64,000 nucleotides of DNA from CAYWNA01 sp964459305. GTDB lineage: Bacteria > Planctomycetota > Planctomycetia > Pirellulales > Pirellulaceae. A program made the position numbers and the translations under genes. The DNA lies in NCBI GenBank assembly GCA_964459305.1, contig CAYWNA010000010.1:1-64000 (forward strand), written 5' to 3'. Below the pieces are notes generated by a model. It made no database searches. It worked only from the letters and a program-made list of their open reading frames with translations, and was not told the DNA's origin. This document shows, in pieces, positions 8,223 to 17,164 of this stretch (position 1 is its first letter; the number at the start of each line of letters is the position of its first letter).

Positions 8223-8969
8223 ATGTCCGAACAAGATACGGCCCCAGCAGCGCCCTTCTACAAACGCATCATCTTGAAGCTCTCCGGCGAGAGCTTCGCG
8301 CCCGAGGGCGAACGCGGCATCAGCATGGATGAGGTGATCCACATCGCAGGCCAGGTACACCAGGCACGCGAATTGGGCTGTGAAATCGCCGTGGTCATTG
8401 GCGGTGGCAACATCTTGCGAGGAGCACAGTTCAAGGAACGCAATACCAGCATTCACGAAGCCACGGCCCATTACATGGGCATGTTGGCTACCGTGATCAA
8501 CGGCCTTGCCCTACAGGATGCACTGGAATCGCTGGGCTGCGAAACACGATTGATGTCGGCCATCCGCATGGACGGCGTGTGCGAGCCGTATATTCGTCGC
8601 CGGGCGCAACGGCACCTGGAGAAAGGGCTCGTTATCATCTTGGCGGCCGGCACCGGCGGGCCGTTTGTCACCACGGACACCGCTGCAGCCCTGAGGGCCC
8701 TGGAACTGGGGGCCGAAGTCGTGCTGAAGGCCACACGCGTGGACGGCGTCTACAGCGCCGATCCGGAAAAGGACCCCAACGCCGTATTGTACCAGGAACT
8801 CGACTACAATACGGTACTCGAACGCGGCCTGAAGGTCATGGACAGCACGGCGATTGCCCATTGCATGGGTCACGATATACCAGTGCTGGTATTCAACTAC
8901 CGTACCGAGGGCAACATCGGGCGCGCTGTCAACGGTGAAAAGGTCGGCACAAGGATTGGCATGGCATAG
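8223..8969 (+). CDS. pyrH: Uridylate kinase (UMP kinase)
   Basis: A 248-residue bacterial UMP kinase of the amino acid kinase fold. It converts UMP to UDP in pyrimidine nucleotide synthesis. Visible motifs are ILKLSGESF near the N-terminus, VIGGGNILRG, and KATRVDGVYSADP in the nucleotide-binding region. The ATG at 8223 gives the usual short polar N-terminus; a TTG at 8208 would add five residues. It sits between tsf and frr in the standard gene order. Confidence 0.96.
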   Translation: MSEQDTAPAAPFYKRIILKLSGESFAPEGERGISMDEVIHIAGQVHQARELGCEIAVVIGGGNILRGAQFKERNTSIHEATAHYMGMLATVINGLALQDALESLGCETRLMSAIRMDGVCEPYIRRRAQRHLEKGLVIILAAGTGGPFVTTDTAAALRALELGAEVVLKATRVDGVYSADPEKDPNAVLYQELDYNTVLERGLKVMDSTAIAHCMGHDIPVLVFNYRTEGNIGRAVNGEKVGTRIGMA

Positions 8970-8997
8970 TTGTCCCACTTGGTTCAAGGACTTAATC

Positions 8998-9561
8998 ATG
9001 ACTTCTGAAGAAATCCTGTTCGACGCAGAAGAACGCATGGACAAGGCAATTTCCGTGCTCAAAAACAGCTTGGCGGGAATCCGAACGGGCCGAGCGAATC
9101 CCGGCTTGGTGGACTCGTTGCGTGTCGAAGCCTACGGATCGATGACCCCCATGAAACAGCTGGCCAACGTCGGTGCGCCTGAACCCACACAGATTGTGAT
9201 CAGGCCGTACGACCCAGGGACCCTCAAGGACATTGAGAAGGCGATCGTTGCCAGTGATCTCGGCTACAACCCGCAGAACGACGGGCGGTTAATTCGCATC
9301 AACATCCCGCCCTTGTCCGCCGAAGTGCGTCGCAAGATGGCCGGGCGAGTCAAGGAATTGGCCGAGGAGACCAAGATCTCGATCCGCAACATCCGTCGCG
9401 ACGCCAATAAGGCCGCCGACCAAGCCGAGAAAGCGAAAGAGATGGGCGAGGACGAGCGGGACGACACAAAGAAAGAGGTCCAGGATCTGACCAAGCAATA
9501 TGAGGATAACGCCACAAAACTGGCCAAGGCAAAGGAAGCCGACGTAATGGAAGACGCGTGA
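8998..9561 (+). CDS. frr: Ribosome recycling factor
   Basis: A 187-residue protein that splits post-termination ribosomes together with EF-G. The family pattern is complete: RTGRANPGLVD, PYDPGTLKDIEKAI, and NDGRLIRINIPPLSAEVRR, then a long basic/acidic helix to the C-terminus. The ATG at 8998 lies 29 bases after pyrH. Its TGA (9559-9561) overlaps the ATG of the next gene, which indicates translational coupling to the phosphodiesterase. Confidence 0.97.
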   Translation: MTSEEILFDAEERMDKAISVLKNSLAGIRTGRANPGLVDSLRVEAYGSMTPMKQLANVGAPEPTQIVIRPYDPGTLKDIEKAIVASDLGYNPQNDGRLIRINIPPLSAEVRRKMAGRVKELAEETKISIRNIRRDANKAADQAEKAKEMGEDERDDTKKEVQDLTKQYEDNATKLAKAKEADVMEDA

Positions 9562-10406
9562 TGGTTCACCTTTGCTGTTTCACCGTGCCCATGATATTCA
9601 TGATCGGCGGCAGCGCTGATGCTGCTGACGCCACACGGGCGTCCAACATGGTCGCTGCACATCGCATCTTGGTGATTGCTCACCGCGGCGACAGCAAGCA
9701 GGCACCCGAAAACACGCTGCCGGCGTTCGTTTCTGCCGTCGAAGCCGGTGCGAACCTGATCGAACTCGACTATTACCACTCGGCCGACGGCGTTCCCGTT
9801 GTCTTTCACGACAAGACGTTGGATCGTACGACAGACGCCGTCCAGGTCTACGGCGGGGCGAAGATCCCCATTGCCGGCAAGACGCTGGCCGAACTACAGC
9901 GGTTGGACGCCGGCTCTTGGTTCCACCCTAAGTACGCCAAAACCCAAATTCCCACGCTCGAACAGGCGCTGGATGCGATACAGCAGAACTCCACCACCCT
10001 GATCGAGCACAAGGCAGGCGACGCAGCCACCTGTATTCGCCTGCTCAAGAAGAAGAAATTGCTGCACGATGTGGTCGTGCAGTCATTCGACTGGCAATTC
10101 GTCGCCGACTGTCACAGGCTCGCGCCCGATCTGGTTCTCGCAGCTTTGGGCGGCGACGATTTGACGGAAGATAGACTCAACGAGCTGAAACACACCGGTG
10201 CCCGTATCGTCGGCTGGAATCACAAACATATCGCCAAGCCGCAAGTCAATACCATTCACGAGCGTGGAATGAAGGTCTGGGTGTATACGGTGAATGACGC
10301 CAGCCGCGCTCGGGAGCTGATCCGAGACGGCATCGACGGGATTATCACCGACGTGCCGGCAACAATGCTTGAACTCGTCTCAACAAGCGCCGCAGGCAAA
10401 CGATAG
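9561..10406 (+). CDS. Secreted glycerophosphodiester phosphodiesterase
   Basis: A 281-residue GDPD-family TIM barrel that hydrolyses glycerophosphodiesters to glycerol 3-phosphate and an alcohol. A hydrophobic N-terminus ending near residue 22 suggests export to the periplasm. Catalytic and metal motifs are IAHRGDSKQAPENT, ELDYYHSADGVPVVFHD and LIEHKA, followed by WVYTVND and DGIITDVP near the end. The ATG at 9561 overlaps the frr stop; a GTG just upstream at 9558 is possible. Its coupling to frr looks positional rather than functional. Confidence 0.9.
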   Translation: MVHLCCFTVPMIFMIGGSADAADATRASNMVAAHRILVIAHRGDSKQAPENTLPAFVSAVEAGANLIELDYYHSADGVPVVFHDKTLDRTTDAVQVYGGAKIPIAGKTLAELQRLDAGSWFHPKYAKTQIPTLEQALDAIQQNSTTLIEHKAGDAATCIRLLKKKKLLHDVVVQSFDWQFVADCHRLAPDLVLAALGGDDLTEDRLNELKHTGARIVGWNHKHIAKPQVNTIHERGMKVWVYTVNDASRARELIRDGIDGIITDVPATMLELVSTSAAGKR

Positions 10407-10494
10407 TCCCAAAGGCTTGCAGAGCACCGATGCTCGGTCCAGAATGGTGAAGCGGACATTCCCACATCGAGGCTTTGGTACAGGAGACGTGACC

Positions 10495-11247
10495 ATGAAA
10501 GTGACTCTCACCCGTTCCGCGTTGGCAACTCTGTTGGCCTTCGCCGTACTCGCTCAATCGCAGGCCGCCGATCCCCAGTTCGCCCACATGGTCTATTTCA
10601 AGCTGAAAGAGAGCTCGGGCGACGCGAAGGAGAAACTGATCGTCGGGTGCAAGGAGTTCTTGTCCGAACACGAGGGAACCGTCTACTTCGCAGCGGGTGT
10701 CCTCGCCGAGGACATGAACCGAGACGTGAATGATCGCGACTTCGACGTGTCGCTGCACCTGGTATTCAAGAACAAGGCCGCGCACGACACCTACCATTCC
10801 CATCCGCGACATACGAAGTTCATCGAGGAATACAGCGACCTGTGGGAAAGTGTCCGCGTGTTCGATTCCTACCTCGCGTCGGCAAAGCGTGCCGGCGGTG
10901 GCAAGCGTGTTGATCGGCCCGATGAACGTGTCCAGCGGATTCCCCTGCCCGACCTGGCGGCTCACTTCGCTGGCATGATCAAGGCGAAGGTCGTGGAGAA
11001 ACGCGAGGGGCAAGTGGTTGTTCTGGTCGACAAAGTCACACGCGAGTGGCGAACCAACCGAGCCGAAGACTCCCAGGCCCTGGTCGGAAAACGCGTGCTG
11101 GTCGCCAGCGGAAAGTCGGATGTGCACCACCGCTTCGTGGCCAGCCTGGAGGTCGGAGAGACCGTTGAACTGGACGTGGCACACAAACAGGGTGAAGCGT
11201 TGACACTTCTGGAACTGACCGCTGAACAGCGCGAGCAGGTGAAATAG
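10495..11247 (+). CDS. Secreted protein with stress-response alpha/beta barrel (Dabb) domain
   Basis: A 250-residue protein with a signal peptide (cleavage near residue 25, after SQAA). Residues about 28-120 form a Dabb domain: HMVYFKLKE, a long helix, VLAEDMNRDVNDRDFDVSLHLVF and a His-rich YHSHPRHTKFIEEY. This is a dimeric alpha/beta fold with no single known reaction. The C-terminal 120 residues are beta-rich and not recognised. The ATG at 10495 follows AGGAG at 10482-10486; the longer frame from 10369 overlaps the previous gene. It ends 4 bases before the kinase gene, so the two are probably one operon. Confidence 0.78.
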   Translation: MKVTLTRSALATLLAFAVLAQSQAADPQFAHMVYFKLKESSGDAKEKLIVGCKEFLSEHEGTVYFAAGVLAEDMNRDVNDRDFDVSLHLVFKNKAAHDTYHSHPRHTKFIEEYSDLWESVRVFDSYLASAKRAGGGKRVDRPDERVQRIPLPDLAAHFAGMIKAKVVEKREGQVVVLVDKVTREWRTNRAEDSQALVGKRVLVASGKSDVHHRFVASLEVGETVELDVAHKQGEALTLLELTAEQREQVK

Positions 11248-11251
11248 TCTC

Positions 11252-12817
11252 ATGGCCGATTCGCAGAATCCTTCTGCTTCAGTCGCCTCCGATCCAGACC
11301 TGTCAGGCCGCAGGCTGGGTGACTACCATCTGCTGCGACGTCTCGGACGCGGCGGCATGGCCGACGTCTACCTGGCCGATCAGGAATCGTTGAGTCGCCG
11401 GGTCGCCTTCAAGGTACTGAAGGGCAGCCTGGCAAACGACGAATCGTACGTGCGGCGGTTTCTTCACGAGGCGAAGGCAGCCGCGTCTTTGGTGCACGCC
11501 AATATCGTCCAGATCCATGAAGTCGGCTGCATCGACGGCATACACTTCATCGCCCAGGAATACGTGGACGGGCAGAACCTGAAACAGCTTCTGCAACGCC
11601 GGGGCGCGCTGAATGTGCCCCTTGCGGTGAACGTGATGCGCCAAGTGGCCGCGGCGCTTCACAAGGCGGGCCAGCAAAAAATCACGCACCGAGACGTCAA
11701 ACCCGAAAACATCATGCTGTCGACCAGCGGCGAAGTAAAAGTGGCCGATTTCGGATTGGCTCGCGTCGAGAGCGAAGGGAAATCGGTCAATCTGACTCAG
11801 GTCGGCATGACCATGGGCACACCGCTGTATATGAGTCCCGAACAAGTCGAAGGGCGACGCTCGGTCGACACGCGTAGCGATATCTACTCTCTGGGCGTGA
11901 CTTCTTACCATATGCTGGCCGGCCAACCGCCGTTTTCCGGCGACACGCCGCTCAATATCGCCGTACAGCACTTGAAGACAGAACCGCAACGGCTGGAGGA
12001 TCTGCGTCCCGACCTGCCCGAAGGCATATGCCGAATCGTGCACAAGATGATGGCCAAACCGCCGGAGGATCGCCATCAATTCGCGGCCGAATTGCTCAGA
12101 GACTTGCGCGAGTTGAAGATCGAAGGAGTCGATCAGGAATGGCCTTCGGGCATTGATGAATGGTGCACGCCCGAGCTGCTGGCCTTGGCCGACGCTCGAA
12201 CCCTAGCGACACAACAACTGGATGTGGTGATGAGGAAGGAGGCCGCCGCCCGGCGCCGTCGCGCACCAATCATCGTCGTCGCGGCGGGTGCCATGGCCGC
12301 GTTCCTGTTGGGCGGCGTAATCGCGTGGGCAACGCGCCCGGCGCCGTTGTTGCGAGTTGCAGACGAAGAATTGCCCACGGTGAAGAAGCAGGAGACGGTG
12401 CGCGATCAATTTTGGCACGCGGCGGAAATCGCCACCGAGCGGGCATGGAAGAGCGTACCCGAGTATTTTCCGCCAGAACAAAGCGAGCAGAACCGGTATT
12501 ATGGGCTTCGAGCCACGCAGCGCTTGGCCGAACTGTATCTGGAAAAAGACGATCTGAATCACGCGATTGAGTGCTACCAGCGTGTCGAGGCGGGGTCGGA
12601 TGATCCGCAGTTTCAGGCGATCGGGTTGGTCGGCCAAGCCAACGTTCTCGTATTGCGTGGCGAGGTGAACCAGGCCAAGCAAAAGCTTGTTAGCTTGGCG
12701 AGCATATTCGGCAAGCTGTCCCGTCGACAGCAAGAAGGCGTGTTCCTGGAAATCAATCGCCGTCTACGCAGCGAGCTTGAGCAACTCGCAACCGACGCTC
12801 TCCCCCGCGGCGAGTAG
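11252..12817 (+). CDS. PknB-type serine/threonine protein kinase, membrane-anchored
   Basis: A 521-residue Hanks-type kinase. The kinase domain spans about residues 23-290 with GRGGMADVY (glycine loop), AFKVLKG (Lys), HRDVKPENIM (catalytic loop), DFGLAR and MSPEQVEG. A single transmembrane helix near residues 342-363 is followed by a helical tail with TPR-like spacing (residues 385-520), placed outside the membrane. This layout is common in planctomycetes. It lies 4 bases after the Dabb gene. The substrate is unknown. Confidence 0.93.
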   Translation: MADSQNPSASVASDPDLSGRRLGDYHLLRRLGRGGMADVYLADQESLSRRVAFKVLKGSLANDESYVRRFLHEAKAAASLVHANIVQIHEVGCIDGIHFIAQEYVDGQNLKQLLQRRGALNVPLAVNVMRQVAAALHKAGQQKITHRDVKPENIMLSTSGEVKVADFGLARVESEGKSVNLTQVGMTMGTPLYMSPEQVEGRRSVDTRSDIYSLGVTSYHMLAGQPPFSGDTPLNIAVQHLKTEPQRLEDLRPDLPEGICRIVHKMMAKPPEDRHQFAAELLRDLRELKIEGVDQEWPSGIDEWCTPELLALADARTLATQQLDVVMRKEAAARRRRAPIIVVAAGAMAAFLLGGVIAWATRPAPLLRVADEELPTVKKQETVRDQFWHAAEIATERAWKSVPEYFPPEQSEQNRYYGLRATQRLAELYLEKDDLNHAIECYQRVEAGSDDPQFQAIGLVGQANVLVLRGEVNQAKQKLVSLASIFGKLSRRQQEGVFLEINRRLRSELEQLATDALPRGE

Positions 12818-12868
12818 ACAACTCACCAAACACCGACGATCGCAGAGGGGCCCTGTGCTTCGACTGCT

Positions 12869-12940
12869 GGGCGCAGGAATGGGTTTGTAGCCGGATTCGC
12901 CGCCGAATGCTTGCCGTCCCGCAAACCCGTTCCTGCGCCC
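12869..12940. repeat. Inverted repeat between convergent genes
   Basis: GGGCGCAGGAATGGGTTTG (12869-12887) and its near-exact complement (12922-12940) flank a 34-base spacer. It lies between the convergent kinase and cupredoxin-like genes, where it may end transcription from both sides. The long arm and lack of a T-tract also fit a dispersed palindromic element. Confidence 0.65.
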
Positions 12941-12980
12941 TCGATTGTTTGAGTTCTGCAGGGAACCTCAAACGGTCGAA

Positions 12981-13784
12981 TCAGTCCCCCGCCGGGAACA
13001 GCTCCGGATCGAGTTTGATCGTGCCCAGGTCGTTGACTCCGGGCTTGACGTCCATCTTGAAACGCCCTCGGGTCCACTGCGGGGTGGCGAGATAGCCGAC
13101 TCGCTCGTGCCAGACCTGGAACTCCAACTCACCCACCGGCAACTTGGGGATGCTGAAGGTGCCGTCGGACTTTGAAATCGCCATGTAGGGATTATCGCGC
13201 GGAAGGATGTACGCGCTTTCCCACGGATGGTAGTTGCACAGAATCTTCACCGGAATCGTCTGGCTTCGGCCAAACTCATGCGTCGCTTTTCCGTCCACCG
13301 GAATCACGATGTTCGCGGGGGTATCAAAGATCGGAGTGAAAGCAACGTTTTGACCGACGGGGTCCGAATTCACGATCTCGAAAATCTGCTTCGTGTACCA
13401 GATCGTCATGCAATGCGGCTTGAAGATGCAGTCCTTGTTATCCAGAACGAATTTGTCCTTGACGTCCTTTTTCAGATCGGGGCAAACGTCCACTCGCCGG
13501 CTTCGGACGTAGATGAAGACATTCCCTAGTCCGCCGTTTTCGTCGACCATTAGCGACTCGTCCCGAATATCGAACTTGCCACAACATTCCACATCTTTGT
13601 TCACGACCAGCTTTTTCCGCTCTGGAGCCGGTCCGTCGTACACGAAACGGCCCACCAAATCGGACCATTTGTCGGATTCCGCAGAAATGGCAGGTGTAGC
13701 TCTCAAACTGGCGGCCGCGAGGCCGGCTGCCGCGGTTGTGGCGGTCAGAAAGCGTCGACGACTAAAGGTCTTGTCAGCAGTCAT
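12981..13784 (-). CDS. Tat-exported cupredoxin-like / methylamine-utilisation-type protein
   Basis: A 267-residue protein. SRRRFLTA near residue 8 is a twin-arginine export signal, followed by an Ala-rich hydrophobic stretch. The body has a cupredoxin-like pattern with FKPHCMTIW and CNYHPWES, His and Cys residues that could bind copper. A C-terminal carboxypeptidase-regulatory-like beta domain (about residues 205-262) has DGTFSIPKLPVGE. Such proteins are usually periplasmic and often lie near c-type cytochromes; none is adjacent here. The metal and reaction are not established. Confidence 0.72.
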   Translation of the reverse strand: MTADKTFSRRRFLTATTAAAGLAAASLRATPAISAESDKWSDLVGRFVYDGPAPERKKLVVNKDVECCGKFDIRDESLMVDENGGLGNVFIYVRSRRVDVCPDLKKDVKDKFVLDNKDCIFKPHCMTIWYTKQIFEIVNSDPVGQNVAFTPIFDTPANIVIPVDGKATHEFGRSQTIPVKILCNYHPWESAYILPRDNPYMAISKSDGTFSIPKLPVGELEFQVWHERVGYLATPQWTRGRFKMDVKPGVNDLGTIKLDPELFPAGD

Positions 13785-14012
13785 GGCGTGATTCTCTCCC
13801 GGGAATGGAAACGGAAAGCGGTTTGCGCCGGCGGGCAGCTACTCCGTCTATCAATGGAGCCAGGCGTGGGTGGACCATAGCAGGCACAAATGTGCATGGA
13901 AGGCGTTGCAGGGAAACGCGTAAAAGACACAATCTAATATGGTTTTAGTATGGCACAACGTACGCCGATGGGCAACCGTTCTGTCCGTTCCTCTCACGAT
14001 ACGGATACGAAA

Positions 14013-14378
14013 ATGAATGCAGATGGAATCACCGCCGAGAACGGCAAAGGCATCAGCTTCTTCGAGCGATATCTTACGGTTTGGGTAGCGCTTTGGATCG
14101 CCATTCCACTGTTCATCCAGACGGTTGTCATTTTTGCTTTGGGTTACGTCTTGGCCAAGGTGTTAAGGCTTTCCTACGAGAATGCCGCACCGACGGCAAT
14201 GATCGGCGCTTCGAATCACTTCGAGGTGGCGATCGCAACGTCGACGATGCTGTTTGGCCTTTCGTCGGGCGCCGCACTGGCGACCGTTATCGGTGTGCTT
14301 ATCGAAGTCCCCGTCATGCTGATGCTCGTCAAATTCTGTTTGCGAACGCAGGATTGGTTTGCGCACGAATCGGCCTAG
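14013..14378 (+). pseudogene. ACR3 arsenite efflux pump remnant with internal deletion
   Basis: The frame (142 codons from 13950, 121 from the ATG at 14013) opens like an ACR3 pump, with FFERYLTVWVALW. It then jumps directly to the last two-helix region: IPLFIQTV, AAPTAMIGASNHFE, SGAALATVIGVLIEVPVMLM. ACR3 proteins are about 350-400 residues with ten helices. About 230 central residues, including the conserved metal-binding Cys region, are missing, yet the frame stays open across the join near 14080-14110. It is unlikely to pump arsenite. It sits at the head of an arsenic-type gene group. The exact start is uncertain. Confidence 0.82.
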
Positions 14379-14471
14379 GACGGCTTGCCCGTGAGCGAAG
14401 CTCAACGGACAATGTGCATCCAATGGTAAGACTCGGACGCAAAAGACGCTCAAGATCACGAGGTTCCAGCA

Positions 14472-15209
14472 ATGAACATTTTCATCGGTGAATTGATTGG
14501 TACGATGATCCTGGTCCTGTTGGGAGATGGGGTCGTCGCCAATGTGCAACTGGCGAAATCCAAGGGCCAAAACTCAGGTTGGATTGTCATCACTGCCGGA
14601 TGGGGATTCGCGGTAGCAATTGGTGTCTATGTGGCTGGCTGGGCCAGCGGGGCACACATCAATCCCGCCGTAACGATCGGATTGGCGGCCATTGGGGAAC
14701 TGCCCGTTGCGCAGGTTCCAACCTATATTATCGCCCAATTCCTCGGCGGATTTCTCGGCGCGGTCCTCGTGTGGTTAGCCTACTTGCCCCACTGGTCGCA
14801 AACCGAAGATCCCAGTGCCAAGCTGGCCGTGTTCTGCACCGGGCCGGCGATCCGGAATTCCATGGGCAACCTAATCTGTGAAGTCATTGGTACAGCCGTG
14901 CTGCTGATCGGAGTGCTCGGCATACTCAACACGAACAACGAAATCGGCAGCGGCGTCGGTCCCTACGCCATTGGCATCTTGGTCTTCAGCATCGGCCTGT
15001 CACTGGGCGGGCCGACGGGGTACGCGATTAATCCTGCCCGCGATCTAGCCCCCCGAATCGCCCATGCCTTCTTGCCGATCTCCGGCAAAGGTAGCTCCGA
15101 CTGGGGCTACGCCTGGGTCCCTGTCATTGGACCGATCATCGGCGGAGTTGTTGGCGCGGTGCTGTACAACACGCTCTTCACCGGTCTCGCTCCTTTGGTC
15201 ACACCTTAG
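14472..15209 (+). CDS. Aquaglyceroporin (MIP family channel)
   Basis: A 245-residue six-helix channel. It has both pore motifs: HINPAVT near residue 67 and INPARDLAPR near residue 188. Asp after NPAR is typical of glycerol-conducting members, which also pass arsenous acid. Next to the ACR3 remnant and arsR, this matches the AqpS-type channels of some arsenic operons, where the channel lets As(OH)3 out down its gradient. That role is inferred from context; glycerol uptake is the alternative. The ATG at 14472 follows GAGG. Confidence 0.9.
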   Translation: MNIFIGELIGTMILVLLGDGVVANVQLAKSKGQNSGWIVITAGWGFAVAIGVYVAGWASGAHINPAVTIGLAAIGELPVAQVPTYIIAQFLGGFLGAVLVWLAYLPHWSQTEDPSAKLAVFCTGPAIRNSMGNLICEVIGTAVLLIGVLGILNTNNEIGSGVGPYAIGILVFSIGLSLGGPTGYAINPARDLAPRIAHAFLPISGKGSSDWGYAWVPVIGPIIGGVVGAVLYNTLFTGLAPLVTP

Positions 15210-15230
15210 CCAAGCGATTCGCCATTGGGG

Positions 15231-15259
15231 TTGACACACTTTAGCTATTTGGCTAAATA
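15231..15259 (+). promoter_or_regulatory. Sigma-70-type promoter with ArsR operator candidate
   Basis: TTGACA (15231-15236), 17 bases, then TAAATA (15254-15259) form a near-consensus promoter just upstream of arsR. TTAGC-N6-GCTAA (15241-15256) is an exact inverted repeat in the spacer, overlapping the -10 box. A repressor bound there would block RNA polymerase, as expected for autoregulation by ArsR. Confidence 0.75.
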
Positions 15260-15289
15260 CGCAAATATGTTTTGCCGATAGGACAACAC

Positions 15290-15613
15290 ATGGACAAGAA
15301 ACGCCTCGCCAAATACGAAGCCCGCGCAAAGATCATCAAGGCACTCGCGCATCCTGCCAGGTTGCTGATCGTGGACGAGTTGGCACAGCACGGCGAGCGA
15401 TGTGTGTGCGAACTGACGGAAATGGTGGGAACAGATATGTCCACCGTGTCTCGACACTTGAGCCAACTGAAGAACGCCGGCATCGTCGAGGACGATAAGC
15501 GGGGCACCACGGTGTACTACCGACTGCGAGTGCAGTGCATCATGAATTTCTTTGAATGTGTTGAATCGGTAATGGCGTGCAACGCCAAGAGCCAACAAGA
15601 ATTGCTTGCCTAG
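15290..15613 (+). CDS. arsR: ArsR-family metalloregulatory repressor
   Basis: A 107-residue winged-helix regulator. ERCVCELTEMVG carries the CxC pair in the recognition-helix region, the As(III)/Sb(III) site of classical ArsR. It is followed by DMSTVSRHLSQLKNAGIV, the DNA-binding helix-turn-helix. Another Cys lies near the C-terminus (ACNAK). The ATG at 15290 is chosen over the upstream codon at 15272. It probably represses its own promoter (15231-15259) and is released by trivalent arsenic. A hairpin follows directly after the stop codon. Confidence 0.92.
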   Translation: MDKKRLAKYEARAKIIKALAHPARLLIVDELAQHGERCVCELTEMVGTDMSTVSRHLSQLKNAGIVEDDKRGTTVYYRLRVQCIMNFFECVESVMACNAKSQQELLA

Positions 15614-15642
15614 AAGGGCCGTGCTCTAGTGCATGGCCCTTC
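15613..15642 (+). terminator. Hairpin after arsR (terminator or attenuator)
   Basis: GAAGGGCCGTGC (15613-15624) pairs with GCATGGCCCTTC (15631-15642) with one mismatch and a 6-base loop, followed by TTCT. The short T-tract suggests partial termination. Downstream efflux genes would then receive less transcript than arsR. Confidence 0.6.
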
Positions 15643-15716
15643 TTCTGCAGTCCATATTTGCCAATTTTGCCAAGTAACCCAGCACGTAATGCCGGCGGTG
15701 AAAAAGGGATCTCACG

Positions 15717-17042
15717 ATGAACAAGCGGGAACTTAGCATTCTGGTTTCCCTGGTGGGCGTTTTTGTTTTCGCTTACTTCGTCAACTTTGCCAACCCGAAA
15801 ATCCAGAACGCTATCATGGAGGCGTTCTACATGCTCCAGTGGTACGCCCGGTATCACACGTTGGCCTGCGTCGTGCCGGCCATGTTCATCGCCGGGGCGA
15901 TCGCCACGTTCTTCTCCAAAGAGGCGGTTCTGCGGCACCTCGGCCCCAAGGCCAACAAGGTCGAGGCCTATGGCGTGGCGTCGACTTCCGGCACCGTGCT
16001 GGCCGTCTGTTCCTGCAGCGTGCTGCCCATGTTTGCCGGCATCTACCGCGTTGGCGCCGGTTTGGGGCCAGCTTCCGCCTTCCTCTACTCGGGGCCAGCG
16101 ATCAATGTAATGGCGATCTTCCTAACCGCCCGGGTATTGGGGTATGATCTTGGCATAGCTCGAATCATCGGCTCGATCGTCTTTGCGGTCGTTATCGGGT
16201 TGATCATGGCGGCCATCTTTCGCAAGGACGAAGAAGAAAGGACGGCCGTCGTGATGCAGCTTCCCGATCCGCCTCCGGCCAAGCGCCGGTTTTGGCAGAC
16301 GGCGCTGTTCTTCGTCACCATGATCACATTCCTCGTCTTCAGCGATTGGGCCAACCCAAGCCAGACGATCATCAAGACCAAGGACGGGCGAAAAATGCAC
16401 GTGACGGTGCTGCAAAAGACGAGCGAAATGTACCGAGTGCAGTTCGAGGAGCCTTTTGGGGACAAGAAGAAAGGCGCGAAGCTCAATCTGCCCAAAAACA
16501 AGATCGACTCGGAAGGTGACTGGACTCCTGAGAACTACCGGTGGGCCGCCTGGGTGTATCACCACCGGTGGTACTTTTCCGGAGCCTGCTTCCTGGCCGT
16601 GCTGGGAATGGTCGCGGGGTGGTTCGACCGCGAGGAACTGGGCGAATGGATGTCACAGACTTGGACCTTTTCCAAATCAATAATTCCGCTACTGTTTGGC
16701 GGCGTTCTGGTGACTGGGTTTGTTGGAGATCTAATTCCTGAAAAAATGGTGGCCGGTTGGGTCGGTGGGGACAGTTTCAGCGCGAACTTCATCGCGTCGA
16801 TGATTGGCGGGCTGTGGTACTTCGCCACGCTGACCGAGATTCCCATTCTGGAAGCCCTGCTCGGTTTGGGCATGGGTCGAGGGCCTGCCCTGGCGTTACT
16901 CCTGGCCGGACCTGCACTGTCGCTTCCAAGCATCCTGGTCATTTACAGCGTCTTAGGATTCAAAAAGACACTGACATTTTGCGTATTGACCGTTATCATG
17001 AGCACGTTTGTGGGGATGATTTTCGGTTGGTTCTTTGTATGA
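15717..17042 (+). CDS. ArsP/YraQ-type (DUF318) permease
   Basis: A 441-residue membrane permease of the family that includes ArsP, a methylarsenite and trivalent organoarsenical exporter, and SO_0444-type metal exporters. VLAVCSCSVLPMFAGIYRVG near residue 100 holds the paired Cys residues of the family, followed by FLYSGPAINVMAIF. The second half repeats the fold with LTEIPILEALLGLGMGRGPA. A soluble insert at about residues 215-265 separates the halves. The ATG at 15717 follows AAGGG. The next gene is the small CxxC thioredoxin that commonly accompanies this family. The substrate is inferred from context only. Confidence 0.88.
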   Translation: MNKRELSILVSLVGVFVFAYFVNFANPKIQNAIMEAFYMLQWYARYHTLACVVPAMFIAGAIATFFSKEAVLRHLGPKANKVEAYGVASTSGTVLAVCSCSVLPMFAGIYRVGAGLGPASAFLYSGPAINVMAIFLTARVLGYDLGIARIIGSIVFAVVIGLIMAAIFRKDEEERTAVVMQLPDPPPAKRRFWQTALFFVTMITFLVFSDWANPSQTIIKTKDGRKMHVTVLQKTSEMYRVQFEEPFGDKKKGAKLNLPKNKIDSEGDWTPENYRWAAWVYHHRWYFSGACFLAVLGMVAGWFDREELGEWMSQTWTFSKSIIPLLFGGVLVTGFVGDLIPEKMVAGWVGGDSFSANFIASMIGGLWYFATLTEIPILEALLGLGMGRGPALALLLAGPALSLPSILVIYSVLGFKKTLTFCVLTVIMSTFVGMIFGWFFV

Positions 17043-17045
17043 GTC

Positions 17046-17120
17046 GTTTAACCGCGAGCCGGAGGCGTGCGCGGCCGCATCCAGCTCTCTTTCGCGCATA
17101 CCTCCGGCTTACGGTTAAAC
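17046..17120. repeat. GTTTAACCG inverted repeat
   Basis: GTTTAACCGCGAGCCGGAGG (17046-17065) pairs with CCTCCGGCTTACGGTTAAAC (17101-17120); arms continue to GTGCG/CGCAT. It lies in the 120-base gap between the permease and thioredoxin genes. It is probably a dispersed palindromic element inserted into the operon. Confidence 0.7.
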
Positions 17121-17164
17121 AGAAGTTTTGTTTTGACGCCATTCCTGAGCTAAGGAGATGTGTA

